A DNA stretch of 62,360 bases, from contig JAIQGD010000023.1 of NCBI GenBank assembly GCA_020072765.1, positions 1 to 62,360 on the forward strand, read 5' to 3'. Shown one piece after another: positions 32,704 through 42,332 of the stretch (its first letter is position 1; every line of letters starts with the position of its first letter). Below the pieces are notes generated by a model. It searched no databases. It was not told the origin of the DNA and saw only the letters and a program-made list of their open reading frames with translations. A program made the translations under genes and the position numbers. The DNA comes from Terriglobia bacterium (lineage in GTDB: Bacteria; Acidobacteriota; Terriglobia; Acidiferrales; UBA7541).

Positions 32704-34983
32704 ATGGCGGAACAGAAACAAGTCGTCTTCACGATCGATGGCCAGCAGGTGGCCACCTCTCCGGGGACCCTCGTCATCGAGGCGGCCAAGAAGCAGGGCA
32801 TTGAGGTCCCGTCGTTCTGCTACCACCCCGGACTTTCGCTCCAGGCGGCCTGCCGGATGTGTCTGGTCGAAGTTGAAAAGATGCCCAAGCTGCAAACCGC
32901 CTGCACCCTGGTCGCCACCGACGGCATGGTGGTTAAGACCGACACGCCCACGGTCCACAAAGCGCGCAAGGACATGATCGAGTTCCTGCTCTCGAACCAT
33001 CCCCTCGATTGTCCCGTCTGCGACAAGGGCGGCGAGTGCGAACTCCAGGACATGACCTTCCGCTACGGCCTCGATAAGAGCCGTTTCGCCGAGGAGAAGC
33101 TCCACCACCCCGAGGAAAAATGGTCTCCGCTGGTCTATTACGATGCGCCGCGCTGCATCCTCTGTTTCCGCTGCGTGCGCGTCTGCGATGAGGGCATGGA
33201 CGTCAAGGCGCTTGGCGTCGGTTCCCGCGGCATCAACTCCGTCATCCTACCCAACCGCCCCGGCGAGCTGGCCTGCGAGGAGTGCGGCGCGTGCATCGAT
33301 ATCTGTCCCGTCGGCGCGCTCACCAGCGGCACCTACCGCTACCACACGCGCCCCTGGGAGATGACCTACGTCCCCAGCCCTTGCGCGCACTGCTCCAACG
33401 GCTGCAAGACCACGCTGGGCGTTCGCAACAACGAAATCCTGCGCGCCAATAACCGCGACCGCTCCGGCGTCAACGGCGAGTTCCTCTGCGGCAAGGGCCG
33501 TTTCGGCTTTGATTTCACCGCCCATGCCGAACGCATCCGCCAGCCGTTGATTCGCCGCAATGGCACGCTTCAGCCCGCCACCTGGGAGGAAGCGCTCGAG
33601 GAAATCGCGCGCCGCCTGAAGCAGGTGCGCGACGCGCACGGCCCCGCCTCACTCGGCGTGATCGGCTCGAACCACACCACCAACGAAGAAAATTATCTAC
33701 TCAATCGTTTCGCCCGCGTCACCCTGGGCACCAACAATCTCGACCATCATCGCACCGCCGACTATGCGGGGCTGGCCGCTTTGCTCGGGCCCCAGGCAAA
33801 AGGCTCGCTGGCCACGATGGCGGACGTCTACAACGCCGACGCCGTTCTGTTGATCGCCAACGACGTCACCCAGCAGAATCCTCTGGTCGCCTGGCAGATT
33901 CGCACCGCCGTGCGCCATCGCAATGCGCGCCTCTACGTTCTCAACGGCCGCCCCAGCAAGATTCACCGCAAGGCCAAGCTGCTCGCTGAAGTCCCCAAGG
34001 GCGCCGAGCGCGACGCCCTGCGCTGGCTCGCCACCGAGCAGGGACAGCTGGACGCGAAAACCATCGAATCTCTCGTGCACCTCAAGGCCGCGCTGGAAGC
34101 CGAAAAGGATGTCGTCGTGCTCTTCGGCGCCGAGATCAACGGCGCGGCCCTGCGCGACCTGCTTTCCCTCGCTGCGCGTTTCGGCGGTAAAACCAAGTTC
34201 ATGGCCCTGGGCGACTACGCCAATTCCCGCGGCGCCGCCGATATGGGACTTTTGCCCGACCGCTTGCCCGGCTACGCGCCGTTGTCCGACGCCGTCGAGC
34301 GGGCGCGCTTCGGCAAGTTGTGGGGCGGGGAAGTTCCCGCTGCTCCGGGCCTCACGGCGCGCGCCATGATGGAAGCCGCCGTGGCCGGAAAGTTGAAGGC
34401 TCTCTACGTCGTCGGCGCCAATCCCGTGAAGACCTTCGGCCTCACCGCGCCCGGCCGCATCGCCGGACTCGATCTGCTCGTCGTGCACGATCTGTTCCTC
34501 ACCGAAACCGCCGAACGCGCCGACGTCGTCCTGCCCGCCGCCTCCAGTTATGAAAAGGATGGCACCCTCACCAACACGGCCGGCGAAGTCCAGTTGACCC
34601 ATCGCTCCGTCGACCCGCAGGGCCCGCGCAGCGATTTCGATTTGATTCGCATTCTTTCGCACCAGTTGGGCATACTCGGGCTCGGCTCCGCGATCCGCCA
34701 TCGCACGCCCGAGGCGGCCTTCGACGAGATTCGCCAGCACGTCGCCGGTTATGCTCTCTCGCATGCCCAGTTGCTCGGCGGCGGCGCGGAAGTTTCCGCC
34801 GCGGCGTGCAAATCTGTAGATCCGTCGCACGACGTGCCCCCGGGCGCGGTTTTCTCTTCTCACGATTCTTTGTTTACCAGCGGCACCATGGGGCGTTACT
34901 GTTCCAGACTCAATTCGACTAACGAGGCAAAAGATACGCCGTGGAGTTCATCACCCAGCACCCAGTCCTGGTGGTATCGCTAG
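32704..34983 (+). CDS. nuoG: NADH-quinone oxidoreductase subunit G
   Basis: The 759-residue protein carries several iron-sulfur clusters: an N-terminal [2Fe-2S] ferredoxin domain (FCYHPGLSLQAACRMC), a His-Cys cluster region (DCPVCDKGGECELQ), and two [4Fe-4S] sets (CILCFRCVRVC and CEECGACIDICPVG). The molybdopterin-oxidoreductase-like part begins with the CAHCSNGC motif and a later Cys (FLCGKGRFGF), so the extra N7 cluster is probably present. The C-terminal ~30 residues run over the start of nuoH by 43 bases and look unlike the usual end of the family. Confidence 0.93.
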   Translation: MAEQKQVVFTIDGQQVATSPGTLVIEAAKKQGIEVPSFCYHPGLSLQAACRMCLVEVEKMPKLQTACTLVATDGMVVKTDTPTVHKARKDMIEFLLSNHPLDCPVCDKGGECELQDMTFRYGLDKSRFAEEKLHHPEEKWSPLVYYDAPRCILCFRCVRVCDEGMDVKALGVGSRGINSVILPNRPGELACEECGACIDICPVGALTSGTYRYHTRPWEMTYVPSPCAHCSNGCKTTLGVRNNEILRANNRDRSGVNGEFLCGKGRFGFDFTAHAERIRQPLIRRNGTLQPATWEEALEEIARRLKQVRDAHGPASLGVIGSNHTTNEENYLLNRFARVTLGTNNLDHHRTADYAGLAALLGPQAKGSLATMADVYNADAVLLIANDVTQQNPLVAWQIRTAVRHRNARLYVLNGRPSKIHRKAKLLAEVPKGAERDALRWLATEQGQLDAKTIESLVHLKAALEAEKDVVVLFGAEINGAALRDLLSLAARFGGKTKFMALGDYANSRGAADMGLLPDRLPGYAPLSDAVERARFGKLWGGEVPAAPGLTARAMMEAAVAGKLKALYVVGANPVKTFGLTAPGRIAGLDLLVVHDLFLTETAERADVVLPAASSYEKDGTLTNTAGEVQLTHRSVDPQGPRSDFDLIRILSHQLGILGLGSAIRHRTPEAAFDEIRQHVAGYALSHAQLLGGGAEVSAAACKSVDPSHDVPPGAVFSSHDSLFTSGTMGRYCSRLNSTNEAKDTPWSSSPSTQSWWYR

Positions 34984-36149
34984 GAAAGATCGCCGTCCTG
35001 CTGTTTGTCATTATGACGGTCCTGGCGTACCTGTCCTGGTTTGAACGGAAGGTCATCGCGCACATCCAATCGCGATGGGGGCCGTACTATGTCGGCGCGC
35101 ACGGATTGCTTCAGCCGCTCGCCGACGGCATCAAGTTCCTGTTCAAGGAGGACCTCACGCCTCCGGTCGCCGACCGCCTGGTCTTCACGCTGGCGCCGTT
35201 CCTCGCCCTGGCCCTGGCCCTGACGGCCATTGCCCTGATCCCCTTCGGCCCGCCGATGCAACTGCTCGGCCAGCAGGTCTTTGTCGTCTCCAATTCCGAG
35301 ATCGGCTTGCTCTTCCTGTTCGCCATCACTTCCATCGGCGTCTACGGCATCGTGCTGGCTGGCTGGTCGTCCAACAGCAAATATGCTTTGCTCGGCGGCC
35401 TCCGCAGTTCGGCCCAGATGATCAGCTACGAAGTCTCGCTCACGCTGTCGGTCGTCGGCGTGCTCCTCCTGGCCGGAACGCTCAATTTCAACGGCATCAT
35501 CGCGGGCCAGCAGGGCTACTGGTGGCACCTGATCCCCCGGTGGCACATCTTCCCGCAGATCATCGGGTTTTTCTGCTACCTCACCGCCGCCATCGCGGAG
35601 ACCAACCGCGTTCCCTTCGATCTGCCCGAGGCCGAAACCGAACTCGTCGCCGGATTCCATACCGAGTACTCCAGCTTCAAGTTCGCCATGTTCTTCATGG
35701 CTGAGTACGCCAACATGATTACGGTCTCCTGCCTGGCCACCATTCTGTTTTTCGGCGGATGGCTCTCTCCCTTCCCGGACCGCTGGACCTGGCAGCTGTT
35801 TCTTCCCGGCGCGGCCTTGCTCGCCACCGGCGTCTACACCGCCTTTGACACCGTCGCGCAGATGCGCGGCCTCAAGCGCCTTCAGATGACCATCGTCACC
35901 CTCCTGGCCCTGGGCATCGGATCGCTCTGCTTGATTCCCGTCGTCGCCCACGTCATCCAGGGACCCTTCTGGTTTTCCGTCAAGGTCTTCCTGTTCATGT
36001 TCTTCTACGTCTGGATTCGCGCCACGCTGCCGCGCTTCCGCTACGACCAGTTGATGTCGTTCGGCTGGAAGCTGCTGCTGCCCGTTTCGCTCGCCAATCT
36101 GGTGGGAACGGCCGCATGGTTCGTGTGGGGCTGGATGAGGCACGGATGA
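34941..36149 (+). CDS. nuoH: NADH-quinone oxidoreductase subunit H
   Basis: The 402-residue protein is the membrane subunit that forms the entry to the quinone chamber. It has eight to nine helices. WFERKVIAHIQSRWGP and AETNRVPFDLPEAETELVAG are the conserved cytoplasmic loops that touch the quinone site. The GTG start at 34941 lies within the last codons of nuoG. NuoI, which normally follows, is missing; the stop overlaps the start of nuoJ (ATGA). Confidence 0.95.
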   Translation: MEFITQHPVLVVSLGKIAVLLFVIMTVLAYLSWFERKVIAHIQSRWGPYYVGAHGLLQPLADGIKFLFKEDLTPPVADRLVFTLAPFLALALALTAIALIPFGPPMQLLGQQVFVVSNSEIGLLFLFAITSIGVYGIVLAGWSSNSKYALLGGLRSSAQMISYEVSLTLSVVGVLLLAGTLNFNGIIAGQQGYWWHLIPRWHIFPQIIGFFCYLTAAIAETNRVPFDLPEAETELVAGFHTEYSSFKFAMFFMAEYANMITVSCLATILFFGGWLSPFPDRWTWQLFLPGAALLATGVYTAFDTVAQMRGLKRLQMTIVTLLALGIGSLCLIPVVAHVIQGPFWFSVKVFLFMFFYVWIRATLPRFRYDQLMSFGWKLLLPVSLANLVGTAAWFVWGWMRHG

Positions 36150-36652
36150 GCATACCGCTGATCGTATTCTTCGCCTGTGCCCTGCTGGCCGTGGCCGGCG
36201 CGGTCACCCTGATCCTGGCGCGCGAGCCGGTTCACAGCGCCCTCGCCCTGATCGTGGTGATGCTGTCGCTCGCCATCCTGTACCTGCTGCTGGGTTCCGA
36301 CTTCATCGCCGCCGTGCAGATCCTGGTCTACGGCGGCGCCATCATGGTGCTGTTCGTCTACGTCATCATGCTGCTCAACGCGGGCGCCGAGGAACGCACT
36401 GATTTCAGCAAGCTGGCCAAATTTGCCGGCGTGCCTCTCGGATTCTTCCTGCTGCTCTGGACCGCTCACTGGCTGGCCCATTCCCCCGCCGGACGCGCGG
36501 CCGGGACCGGCGGCGCGGCCCGCCACGGAGTTTCCACCATCGATCTGTCCCTGCTGATTTTCCGGAAGTACCTGTTCCCGTTTGAAGCGACCTCCATTCT
36601 GATCCTGGTCGCCATTCTGGGCGCGCTGGTTCTGGCGAGGAAAAGCGAATGA
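36146..36652 (+). CDS. nuoJ: NADH-quinone oxidoreductase subunit J
   Basis: The 168-residue protein has five hydrophobic helices. The third contains LVYGGAIMVLFVYVIMLLN, the pi-bulge segment involved in coupling proton pumping to quinone chemistry. The ATG overlaps the stop of nuoH by four bases, and its own stop overlaps nuoK in the same way. Length and motifs are normal. Confidence 0.93.
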   Translation: MSIPLIVFFACALLAVAGAVTLILAREPVHSALALIVVMLSLAILYLLLGSDFIAAVQILVYGGAIMVLFVYVIMLLNAGAEERTDFSKLAKFAGVPLGFFLLLWTAHWLAHSPAGRAAGTGGAARHGVSTIDLSLLIFRKYLFPFEATSILILVAILGALVLARKSE

Positions 36653-36957
36653 GCATGATTCCCGTTTCCTGGTATCTGGTGCTGAGCGCCATCCTGTTCG
36701 GGCTGGGCGTGGTGGCCTTCGTCTTCAAGCGCAATATCATCACGATTTTCATGTCCATCGAGCTAATGCTCAATGCCGTGAATCTCGCGTTTGTGGCTTT
36801 CGCCCGGGCCCACAATCAGCTCGATGGCCTGGTGTTCGTCTTTTTCGTGATCGTGGTGGCCGCGGCCGAGGCGGCCGTGGGCCTGGCCATCATCATCATG
36901 CTCGCGCAGAATCGCGAGTCGCTCAATATTGAACGCGTGAACCTGCTCAAATTCTAA
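36649..36957 (+). CDS. nuoK: NADH-quinone oxidoreductase subunit K
   Basis: The 102-residue protein is the MrpC-like membrane subunit with three helices. The two conserved Glu of the proton channel are visible in helix 2 (MSIELMLNAVNL) and helix 3 (AAAEAAVGLAIII). The start overlaps nuoJ by four bases, and the stop shares one base with the nuoL start (TAATG). Confidence 0.94.
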   Translation: MSMIPVSWYLVLSAILFGLGVVAFVFKRNIITIFMSIELMLNAVNLAFVAFARAHNQLDGLVFVFFVIVVAAAEAAVGLAIIIMLAQNRESLNIERVNLLKF

Positions 36958-38939
36958 TGCTGCTACTCGAACATCTCTGGATCATTCTCGCCCTGCCGCT
37001 GGCCGGCGCGGCCATCAATGGCCTGTGCGGCAAGCGCTGGCCCAAGTCCGCCGTCAACTCCGTGGCCATCGGCTCGGTCTCGCTGGCCTTTCTCGCCGCC
37101 GCGGAAACCGTCCGCGAATTCTCGCACCTCGCCGCCGCCCAGATTCCCTACGTGAAGAGCTATTTCACTTGGATCGTCGCCGGGCCGTTCAAGGTCGATT
37201 TCGCCCTCCAGGTGGACCAGCTCACCGTCGTCATGCTGCTGACCGTTTCCTTCGTCGGCATGCTCATCCACATCTATTCCACCGGCTACATGGCACACGA
37301 AGGCGGCTATTACCGCTTCTTCTCCTATCTCAATCTCTTCAAGTTCTTCATGCTGACCCTGGTGCTGGCGGCCAATCTCATCGTGATGTTCGTCGGATGG
37401 GAAGGCGTCGGCCTGTGCAGCTACCTGCTCATCGGGTTCTGGTTCCTGAAAAAATCCGCGGCCGACGCTGGCAAGAAAGCCTTCATCACCACGCGCATCG
37501 GCGATTTCGGTTTCACCGTCGGTGTGTTGCTGGTCTTCTGGACCTTCGGCTCGGTCAATTTCGGCGACATCTTCAAAAGCGTTTCGGGCATGCCCGCCGA
37601 AAGCATGGCGCAGATGGGCATCCTCACGGTGATCTGCCTGCTGCTCTTCACCGGCGCGGTCGGCAAATCGGCCCAGTTGCCTCTCTACGTCTGGCTGCCC
37701 GACGCCATGGAAGGCCCCACGCCGGTCAGCGCGCTGATTCACGCCGCCACGATGGTCACCGCCGGCGTCTATATGGTGGCGCGCATGCACCCGCTGTTCT
37801 CCCGCGCTCCCATCGCCATGCTCGTCGTCGCCATCGTCGGCGCTCTCACGGCCTTCTACTCCGCCACCATCGGCCTCGTCCAGACCGACATCAAAAAAGT
37901 CCTCGCCTATTCCACCGTCTCGCAGCTCGGCTACATGTTCCTGGCCTGCGGCGTGGGCGCCTATGGCGCGGGCATCTTTCATCTGATGACCCACGCGTTT
38001 TTCAAGGGACTCCTCTTCCTGGCCGCCGGCAGCGTCATCCACGCCATGGGCGGCGAGCAGGACATGCGCCAGATGGGCGGCCTGCGCAAAAAGATTCCCT
38101 TCACCTACTGGACGATGTTCATCGCCACCCTGGCCATCGCCGGCATTCCCGGCTTCGCCGGATTCTTCAGCAAGGACCAGATCCTCGAGGCCGTGCAGTC
38201 CGGACCTCACGCCAATCCCTTGCTCTGGCTGCTCGGCGTGGTCGGCGCCGCCCTCACGTCGTTTTATATGTTCCGCCTCGTCTTCCTCACCTTCTTCGGC
38301 GCGCCGCGTTACGACGAACACAAGGTCCACGTCCACGAATCGCCCGTGAACATGACCGTGCCGCTGATGATCCTGGCCTTCCTCTCCATCTTCGGCGGCT
38401 GGTTTGCCGCGCCCAAGCTGGTGGGCGGCGTCGATCACTTCACAAAATTTCTGGATCCTGTCTTCTCGTCCTACGCGCTACCTGGAGCCGAAGTGGCGGC
38501 GGAAGTGCCTGCCGAGGCGGCTGCTACCCCAGCTACGGAATTGCTGCACGCCCTGACGGGAGTGCCCGTGATCGTGGGCATCCTCGGATTGCTCCTGGCG
38601 TGGTGGTTCTACATCAAGAACCCGGAAACGCCCAAGCGCCTGGCGCAGAAGGCGCGCGGCCTGCACGCGCTCCTGCTCAACAAGTATTACGTCGACGAAA
38701 TTTACGCCGCGCTGATCGTCCGCCCGCTGCTCTGGCTTTCCACCAACGTCTTCTGGCACGCCGTGGACGAAGGCGTGATCGACGCCGCCGTCAACGGCAC
38801 GGCGAGCGTGGCGCGCGCCTCGGGCGGGCAGGTGCGCAAGCTGCAGTCCGGCAACGCGCGCAGCTACGCCGCGTGGATCATCATCGGCGCCGTGGGTTTC
38901 ACCGTGCTCTTGCTCGGACTCCTGGGGGTGGTGCGCTAG
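36957..38939 (+). CDS. nuoL: NADH-quinone oxidoreductase subunit L
   Basis: The 660-residue protein is the distal antiporter-like subunit. About 16 helices are visible, and GWEGVGLCSYLLIGFW and the LPDAMEGPTPVSALIHAAT stretch are diagnostic, with the conserved Lys/His/Glu residues of the proton channel. The C-terminal portion holds the long amphipathic lateral helix and the extra end helix. Normal length; one base precedes nuoM. Confidence 0.95.
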   Translation: MLLLEHLWIILALPLAGAAINGLCGKRWPKSAVNSVAIGSVSLAFLAAAETVREFSHLAAAQIPYVKSYFTWIVAGPFKVDFALQVDQLTVVMLLTVSFVGMLIHIYSTGYMAHEGGYYRFFSYLNLFKFFMLTLVLAANLIVMFVGWEGVGLCSYLLIGFWFLKKSAADAGKKAFITTRIGDFGFTVGVLLVFWTFGSVNFGDIFKSVSGMPAESMAQMGILTVICLLLFTGAVGKSAQLPLYVWLPDAMEGPTPVSALIHAATMVTAGVYMVARMHPLFSRAPIAMLVVAIVGALTAFYSATIGLVQTDIKKVLAYSTVSQLGYMFLACGVGAYGAGIFHLMTHAFFKGLLFLAAGSVIHAMGGEQDMRQMGGLRKKIPFTYWTMFIATLAIAGIPGFAGFFSKDQILEAVQSGPHANPLLWLLGVVGAALTSFYMFRLVFLTFFGAPRYDEHKVHVHESPVNMTVPLMILAFLSIFGGWFAAPKLVGGVDHFTKFLDPVFSSYALPGAEVAAEVPAEAAATPATELLHALTGVPVIVGILGLLLAWWFYIKNPETPKRLAQKARGLHALLLNKYYVDEIYAALIVRPLLWLSTNVFWHAVDEGVIDAAVNGTASVARASGGQVRKLQSGNARSYAAWIIIGAVGFTVLLLGLLGVVR

Positions 38940-38940
38940 C

Positions 38941-40539
38941 ATGGCAACGGAATCTCATTTGCTGACGGTCATCACGTTTCTGCCGCTGTTGAGCGTGGTG
39001 GCGCTGCTCTTCCTGAGCTCCGACGATCACGTCTGGATTCGCCGGATCGCCCTCGCGGCTTCCCTCGCGGAATTTGCCGTCTCGTTGCTGCTTCTGCGCG
39101 GTTTCGTGGCGAGCAGCCCCGACTATCAGTTCCAGGAAAATCACGATTGGATCGGCAGCGTGATCCATTACCACGTCGGCGTGGACGGCATCAGCCTGTT
39201 TCTCGTGCTGCTCACGACGTTCCTCACGCCCGTCGCCATCCTGTGCTCCTGGCAGTCCATTCGCGAAAACGTCAAGGGTTTCTTCATCGCCCTGCTGGTG
39301 ATCGAGACGGCCATGATCGGCGTTTTCGTCTCTCTCGACCTCTTCCTCTTCTTCGTTTTCTGGGAGCTCACGCTCATCCCCATGTATTTCATGATCGGGA
39401 TGTGGGGCCACGACCGCCGCATCTACGCCGCCGTCAAATTCATTCTGTACACCATGTTTGGCTCCATCCTCATGCTGATCGCCATCCTGTGGCTGTACAA
39501 CAAGGCCGGCACGTTTGACCTGCTCGAAATCCAGGGATTGCTGCAAGCGGGCCATGTCGTGTTTGCGCCCCGCACCGAGCTTTTGATGTTCGGCGCGTTT
39601 TTCCTCGCCTTCGCGATCAAGGTTACGCTGTTCCCGTTGAACTCCTGGCTGCCCGACGCGCACACCGAGGCGCCCACCGCCGGATCGGTCATCCTCGCCG
39701 GCGTCATGCTGAAGCTGGGCACCTACGGCATCCTGCGCTTCTGCCTGCCGCTATTTCCCGATGCCGCGCACCGCATGGCCCCGTTCATCGCCGTGCTCGC
39801 GATTATCGGCATCGTCTATGGAGCGCTGGTCGCCACCGTTCAGCACGATCTCAAGCGTCTGGTCGCTTACACGTCGGTGAGCCACCTCGGCTTCGTCGTC
39901 CTCGGAATTTTCGCCTTCAGCACCGTATCGATCCAGGGTGCCATCTACCAGATGCTCAGCCACGGCATTTCCACCGGCGCACTCTTCCTCGGCGTCGGCA
40001 TGCTCTACGACCGCCGCCACACCCACGAGATCAAGGAATATGGCGGGCTGGCCACGCCCATGCCCGTGCTGATGTCCTTCTTCTTGTTCATTTGCCTGTC
40101 GTCGCTCGCGCTGCCCCCGCTCAACGGCTTTATCGGCGAATTCCTGATTCTGGTCGGAACATTCCAGAACCATCACGCCTGGGCTTCCTGGGCCGCCAGC
40201 GGCGCGGTGCTCTCCGCGATCTACCTGCTGTGGGCCTACCAGCGCGTCGCGCTCGGCGATGTCACGGTCGAAAAAAATAAGACGCTGCCGGACGCTTCGG
40301 CCCGCGAGCGCGTCATTCTGGCCACCATGGCCCTTGCGATTATCGTGATGGGCATTGCTTCGCCCGTGTTTACCCGCCGCATGGAAGCTTCCACCAACGC
40401 CGTGCTCCAGCAGATGGAGCGCGTGCAGAACGCCTCGCACCGCGCCGCCGTTGCGAATGGCGCGCGCGCGGCGTTGCTGCCGGAGCCGCCACAGCCTTCG
40501 GCCGCAGTGACCCTGGCGGAAAGGCGGGTGCAGCCGTGA
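38941..40539 (+). CDS. nuoM: NADH-quinone oxidoreductase subunit M
   Basis: The 532-residue protein is the second antiporter-like subunit, with 14 helices. FWELTLIPMYFMIGMWG holds the key Glu, and LPDAHTEAPTAGSVILAGV plus KLGTYGILRF are the family signature with the channel Lys. The last ~50 residues are an Ala/Arg-rich extension. It overlaps nuoN by four bases. Confidence 0.95.
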   Translation: MATESHLLTVITFLPLLSVVALLFLSSDDHVWIRRIALAASLAEFAVSLLLLRGFVASSPDYQFQENHDWIGSVIHYHVGVDGISLFLVLLTTFLTPVAILCSWQSIRENVKGFFIALLVIETAMIGVFVSLDLFLFFVFWELTLIPMYFMIGMWGHDRRIYAAVKFILYTMFGSILMLIAILWLYNKAGTFDLLEIQGLLQAGHVVFAPRTELLMFGAFFLAFAIKVTLFPLNSWLPDAHTEAPTAGSVILAGVMLKLGTYGILRFCLPLFPDAAHRMAPFIAVLAIIGIVYGALVATVQHDLKRLVAYTSVSHLGFVVLGIFAFSTVSIQGAIYQMLSHGISTGALFLGVGMLYDRRHTHEIKEYGGLATPMPVLMSFFLFICLSSLALPPLNGFIGEFLILVGTFQNHHAWASWAASGAVLSAIYLLWAYQRVALGDVTVEKNKTLPDASARERVILATMALAIIVMGIASPVFTRRMEASTNAVLQQMERVQNASHRAAVANGARAALLPEPPQPSAAVTLAERRVQP

Positions 40540-42017
40540 TTCCTCTCCCCGCTGAACAGCTTCTCAATCTTCACCGCGTCGCGCCGGAAGTAGTTCTGTG
40601 CGTGTTCGGCATCGTCATTATGGTGGTGGACCCCTTCGTCCAGGCCGCCGGCCGGCGCGCCCTCGGATGGCTCGCGTTCATCGGAGCGCTCACCGCGCTG
40701 GCCTCGGTCCACCTCGCCGCCCACTTTCCCGGACGCGCCTACAGCGATCTGGTTAACGTAGACCGCTTCAGCATTTTTGTTCATGTGGTCGTCATCGGAG
40801 CCGCCTCGCTCGCCATTCTCGGCTCGCTCGATTACCTCGAAGGCGAAGGCCTGCAGCGCGGCGAATACTACGCCCTGGTGTTGTTCGCCACCGCGGGCAT
40901 GGGCATTCTGGCCGGCGCCAACGAACTCGTCACCGCCTTCATCGGCCTCGAGATGAGCTCGATTTCGAGTTACGTCCTGGCCGGGTTCCGCCGCCGCGCT
41001 CTGCCGTCCAACGAAGCGTCCGTAAAATATTTCCTGCTGGGTTCCTTCGCCACGGCGTTCTTCCTCTATGGCATTGCCATGGTGTACGGCGCCACCGGCA
41101 CGACGCTCATCAGCGGGATTCAGACGTTCCTTGTTTCTCTTCCTCCCTCCCAGCATCTGCCCGCGCTCGCCATCCTGGGCCTGGGGCTGATTTTCGTCGG
41201 TTTGGGTTTCAAGGTGGTGGTCGCGCCCTTCCAGGCCTACGCGCCCGATGTGTACGAAGGCGCGCCCACGCCCGTCACCGCGCTACTGGCGTCGGCCCCC
41301 AAAGTCGCCACCTTCGCGCTGATGCTGCGGGTTTTCTACGTCTCCTTCGGCTCGGCCCAGCACCTCTGGTTCTGGGTCATCTGGATTTCCGCCGTGCTGA
41401 CCATGTTCATCGGCAATCTCGGCGCGCTCATGCAGACCAACGTTAAGCGCATGCTCGGGTATTCCTCGATCGCCCACGCCGGCTATATCCTCGTCGCCTT
41501 TGCGGCCTCCACCGACCTGGGCATTGCCGCCGCGCTCTTCTATCTTTCCGCGTACGTGCTGATGAAGGTGGGCGCTTTCCTGGTGGTCACGCATCTGGGC
41601 CAGCAGGGCGAACGCCGCCTCGCCGTCGCGGACTACGCCGGGCTGGGCATGAAGCAGCCGGTTCTGGCGGCGTGCTTCTCGTTGTTCCTGTTCTCGCTGC
41701 TCGGCTTGCCGGTTACGGGCGGCTTTCTTGGAAAGTTCTTCGCCTTCCAATCGGCGCTCGACGCGAAGATCGTTTGGCTGGTGGTGATCGCCGGCATCAA
41801 CAGCGTCATCGGCGCCTACTACTACCTGCGCGTCATCATCGCCATGTATTTCTGGGAGCCGTCGCAGGACTACACGCCCACGCCGGTTGCTCCGGCGCTC
41901 AGCGCCGCCCTTCTGGTCGCCGCCGCCGGCACGCTCTATCTCGGCCTTCTCCCCACCCGCGTCCTCGTTCTCGCCAAAGCCGCCGCCGATTCGCTGTCGC
42001 TCCTCTCGCTCCGCTAA
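40536..42017 (+). CDS. nuoN: NADH-quinone oxidoreductase subunit N
   Basis: The 493-residue protein is the third antiporter-like subunit. YAPDVYEGAPTPVTALLAS and KRMLGYSSIAHAGYIL are diagnostic, and the central Glu and Lys residues of the proton path lie in the usual segments (GLEMSSISSYVLAGF). It starts with GTG, overlapping the end of nuoM. It is the last gene of the operon; no strong terminator for this strand was found downstream. Confidence 0.95.
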   Translation: MIPLPAEQLLNLHRVAPEVVLCVFGIVIMVVDPFVQAAGRRALGWLAFIGALTALASVHLAAHFPGRAYSDLVNVDRFSIFVHVVVIGAASLAILGSLDYLEGEGLQRGEYYALVLFATAGMGILAGANELVTAFIGLEMSSISSYVLAGFRRRALPSNEASVKYFLLGSFATAFFLYGIAMVYGATGTTLISGIQTFLVSLPPSQHLPALAILGLGLIFVGLGFKVVVAPFQAYAPDVYEGAPTPVTALLASAPKVATFALMLRVFYVSFGSAQHLWFWVIWISAVLTMFIGNLGALMQTNVKRMLGYSSIAHAGYILVAFAASTDLGIAAALFYLSAYVLMKVGAFLVVTHLGQQGERRLAVADYAGLGMKQPVLAACFSLFLFSLLGLPVTGGFLGKFFAFQSALDAKIVWLVVIAGINSVIGAYYYLRVIIAMYFWEPSQDYTPTPVAPALSAALLVAAAGTLYLGLLPTRVLVLAKAAADSLSLLSLR

Positions 42018-42267
42018 TCCGCGCAGTTCGCGAAAAGCGTCAAAAGAGATTCGTTAGCCGCAGCCGCGCAGATCTTCTCGCTGTGAACTCGCTCTCCCGC
42101 TGTGGCGATGCGATACGGCCCTCGTATCGATCCGTAGGGGCACGGCACCGCCGTGCCCGCGCCGCTGTGGCGAAATCTCTCCCTCGATTCCCGCACCGCC
42201 GCTCGGGCCACATGTTGGCCTGTTCAGCATCGTGGTGAAAAAGAACGCCCGCACATAGCCGCGTCCC
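42018..42267. other. Intergenic region between nuoN and the atp terminator
   Basis: The stretch between the convergent nuo and atp operons holds no gene. It has a perfect 9-bp GGGCACGGC/GCCGTGCCC hairpin (42138-42158) of the palindromic type seen elsewhere in the window. Confidence 0.55.
42138..42158. repeat. Palindromic hairpin GGGCACGGC/GCCGTGCCC
   Basis: A perfect 9-bp stem with a 3-base loop. No T tract follows on either strand, so it resembles a dispersed intergenic palindrome, not a terminator. Confidence 0.5.
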
Positions 42268-42315
42268 CAAAAACAAAAACGCCCGGGAACTCGCTGCTCG
42301 CGAACTCCCGGGCGT
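42268..42315 (-). terminator. Rho-independent terminator of the atp transcript
   Basis: On the minus strand, a stem of ACGCCCGGGA with its complement (42279-42315, with a 2-base internal mismatch and a further GCGA/TCGC pairing) is followed by TTTTTGTTTTT. It lies 17 bases after the atpE stop codon. Confidence 0.85.
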
Positions 42316-42332
42316 CTGGAAAAACGATTCGC

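Noticed and set aside
29457-32801. 1114-codon open frame on the minus strand across nuoC, nuoD and nuoEF
   Set aside because: It is antisense to three well-defined complex I genes in GC-rich DNA, and its product has low-complexity His/Asp/Gly runs and no motif.
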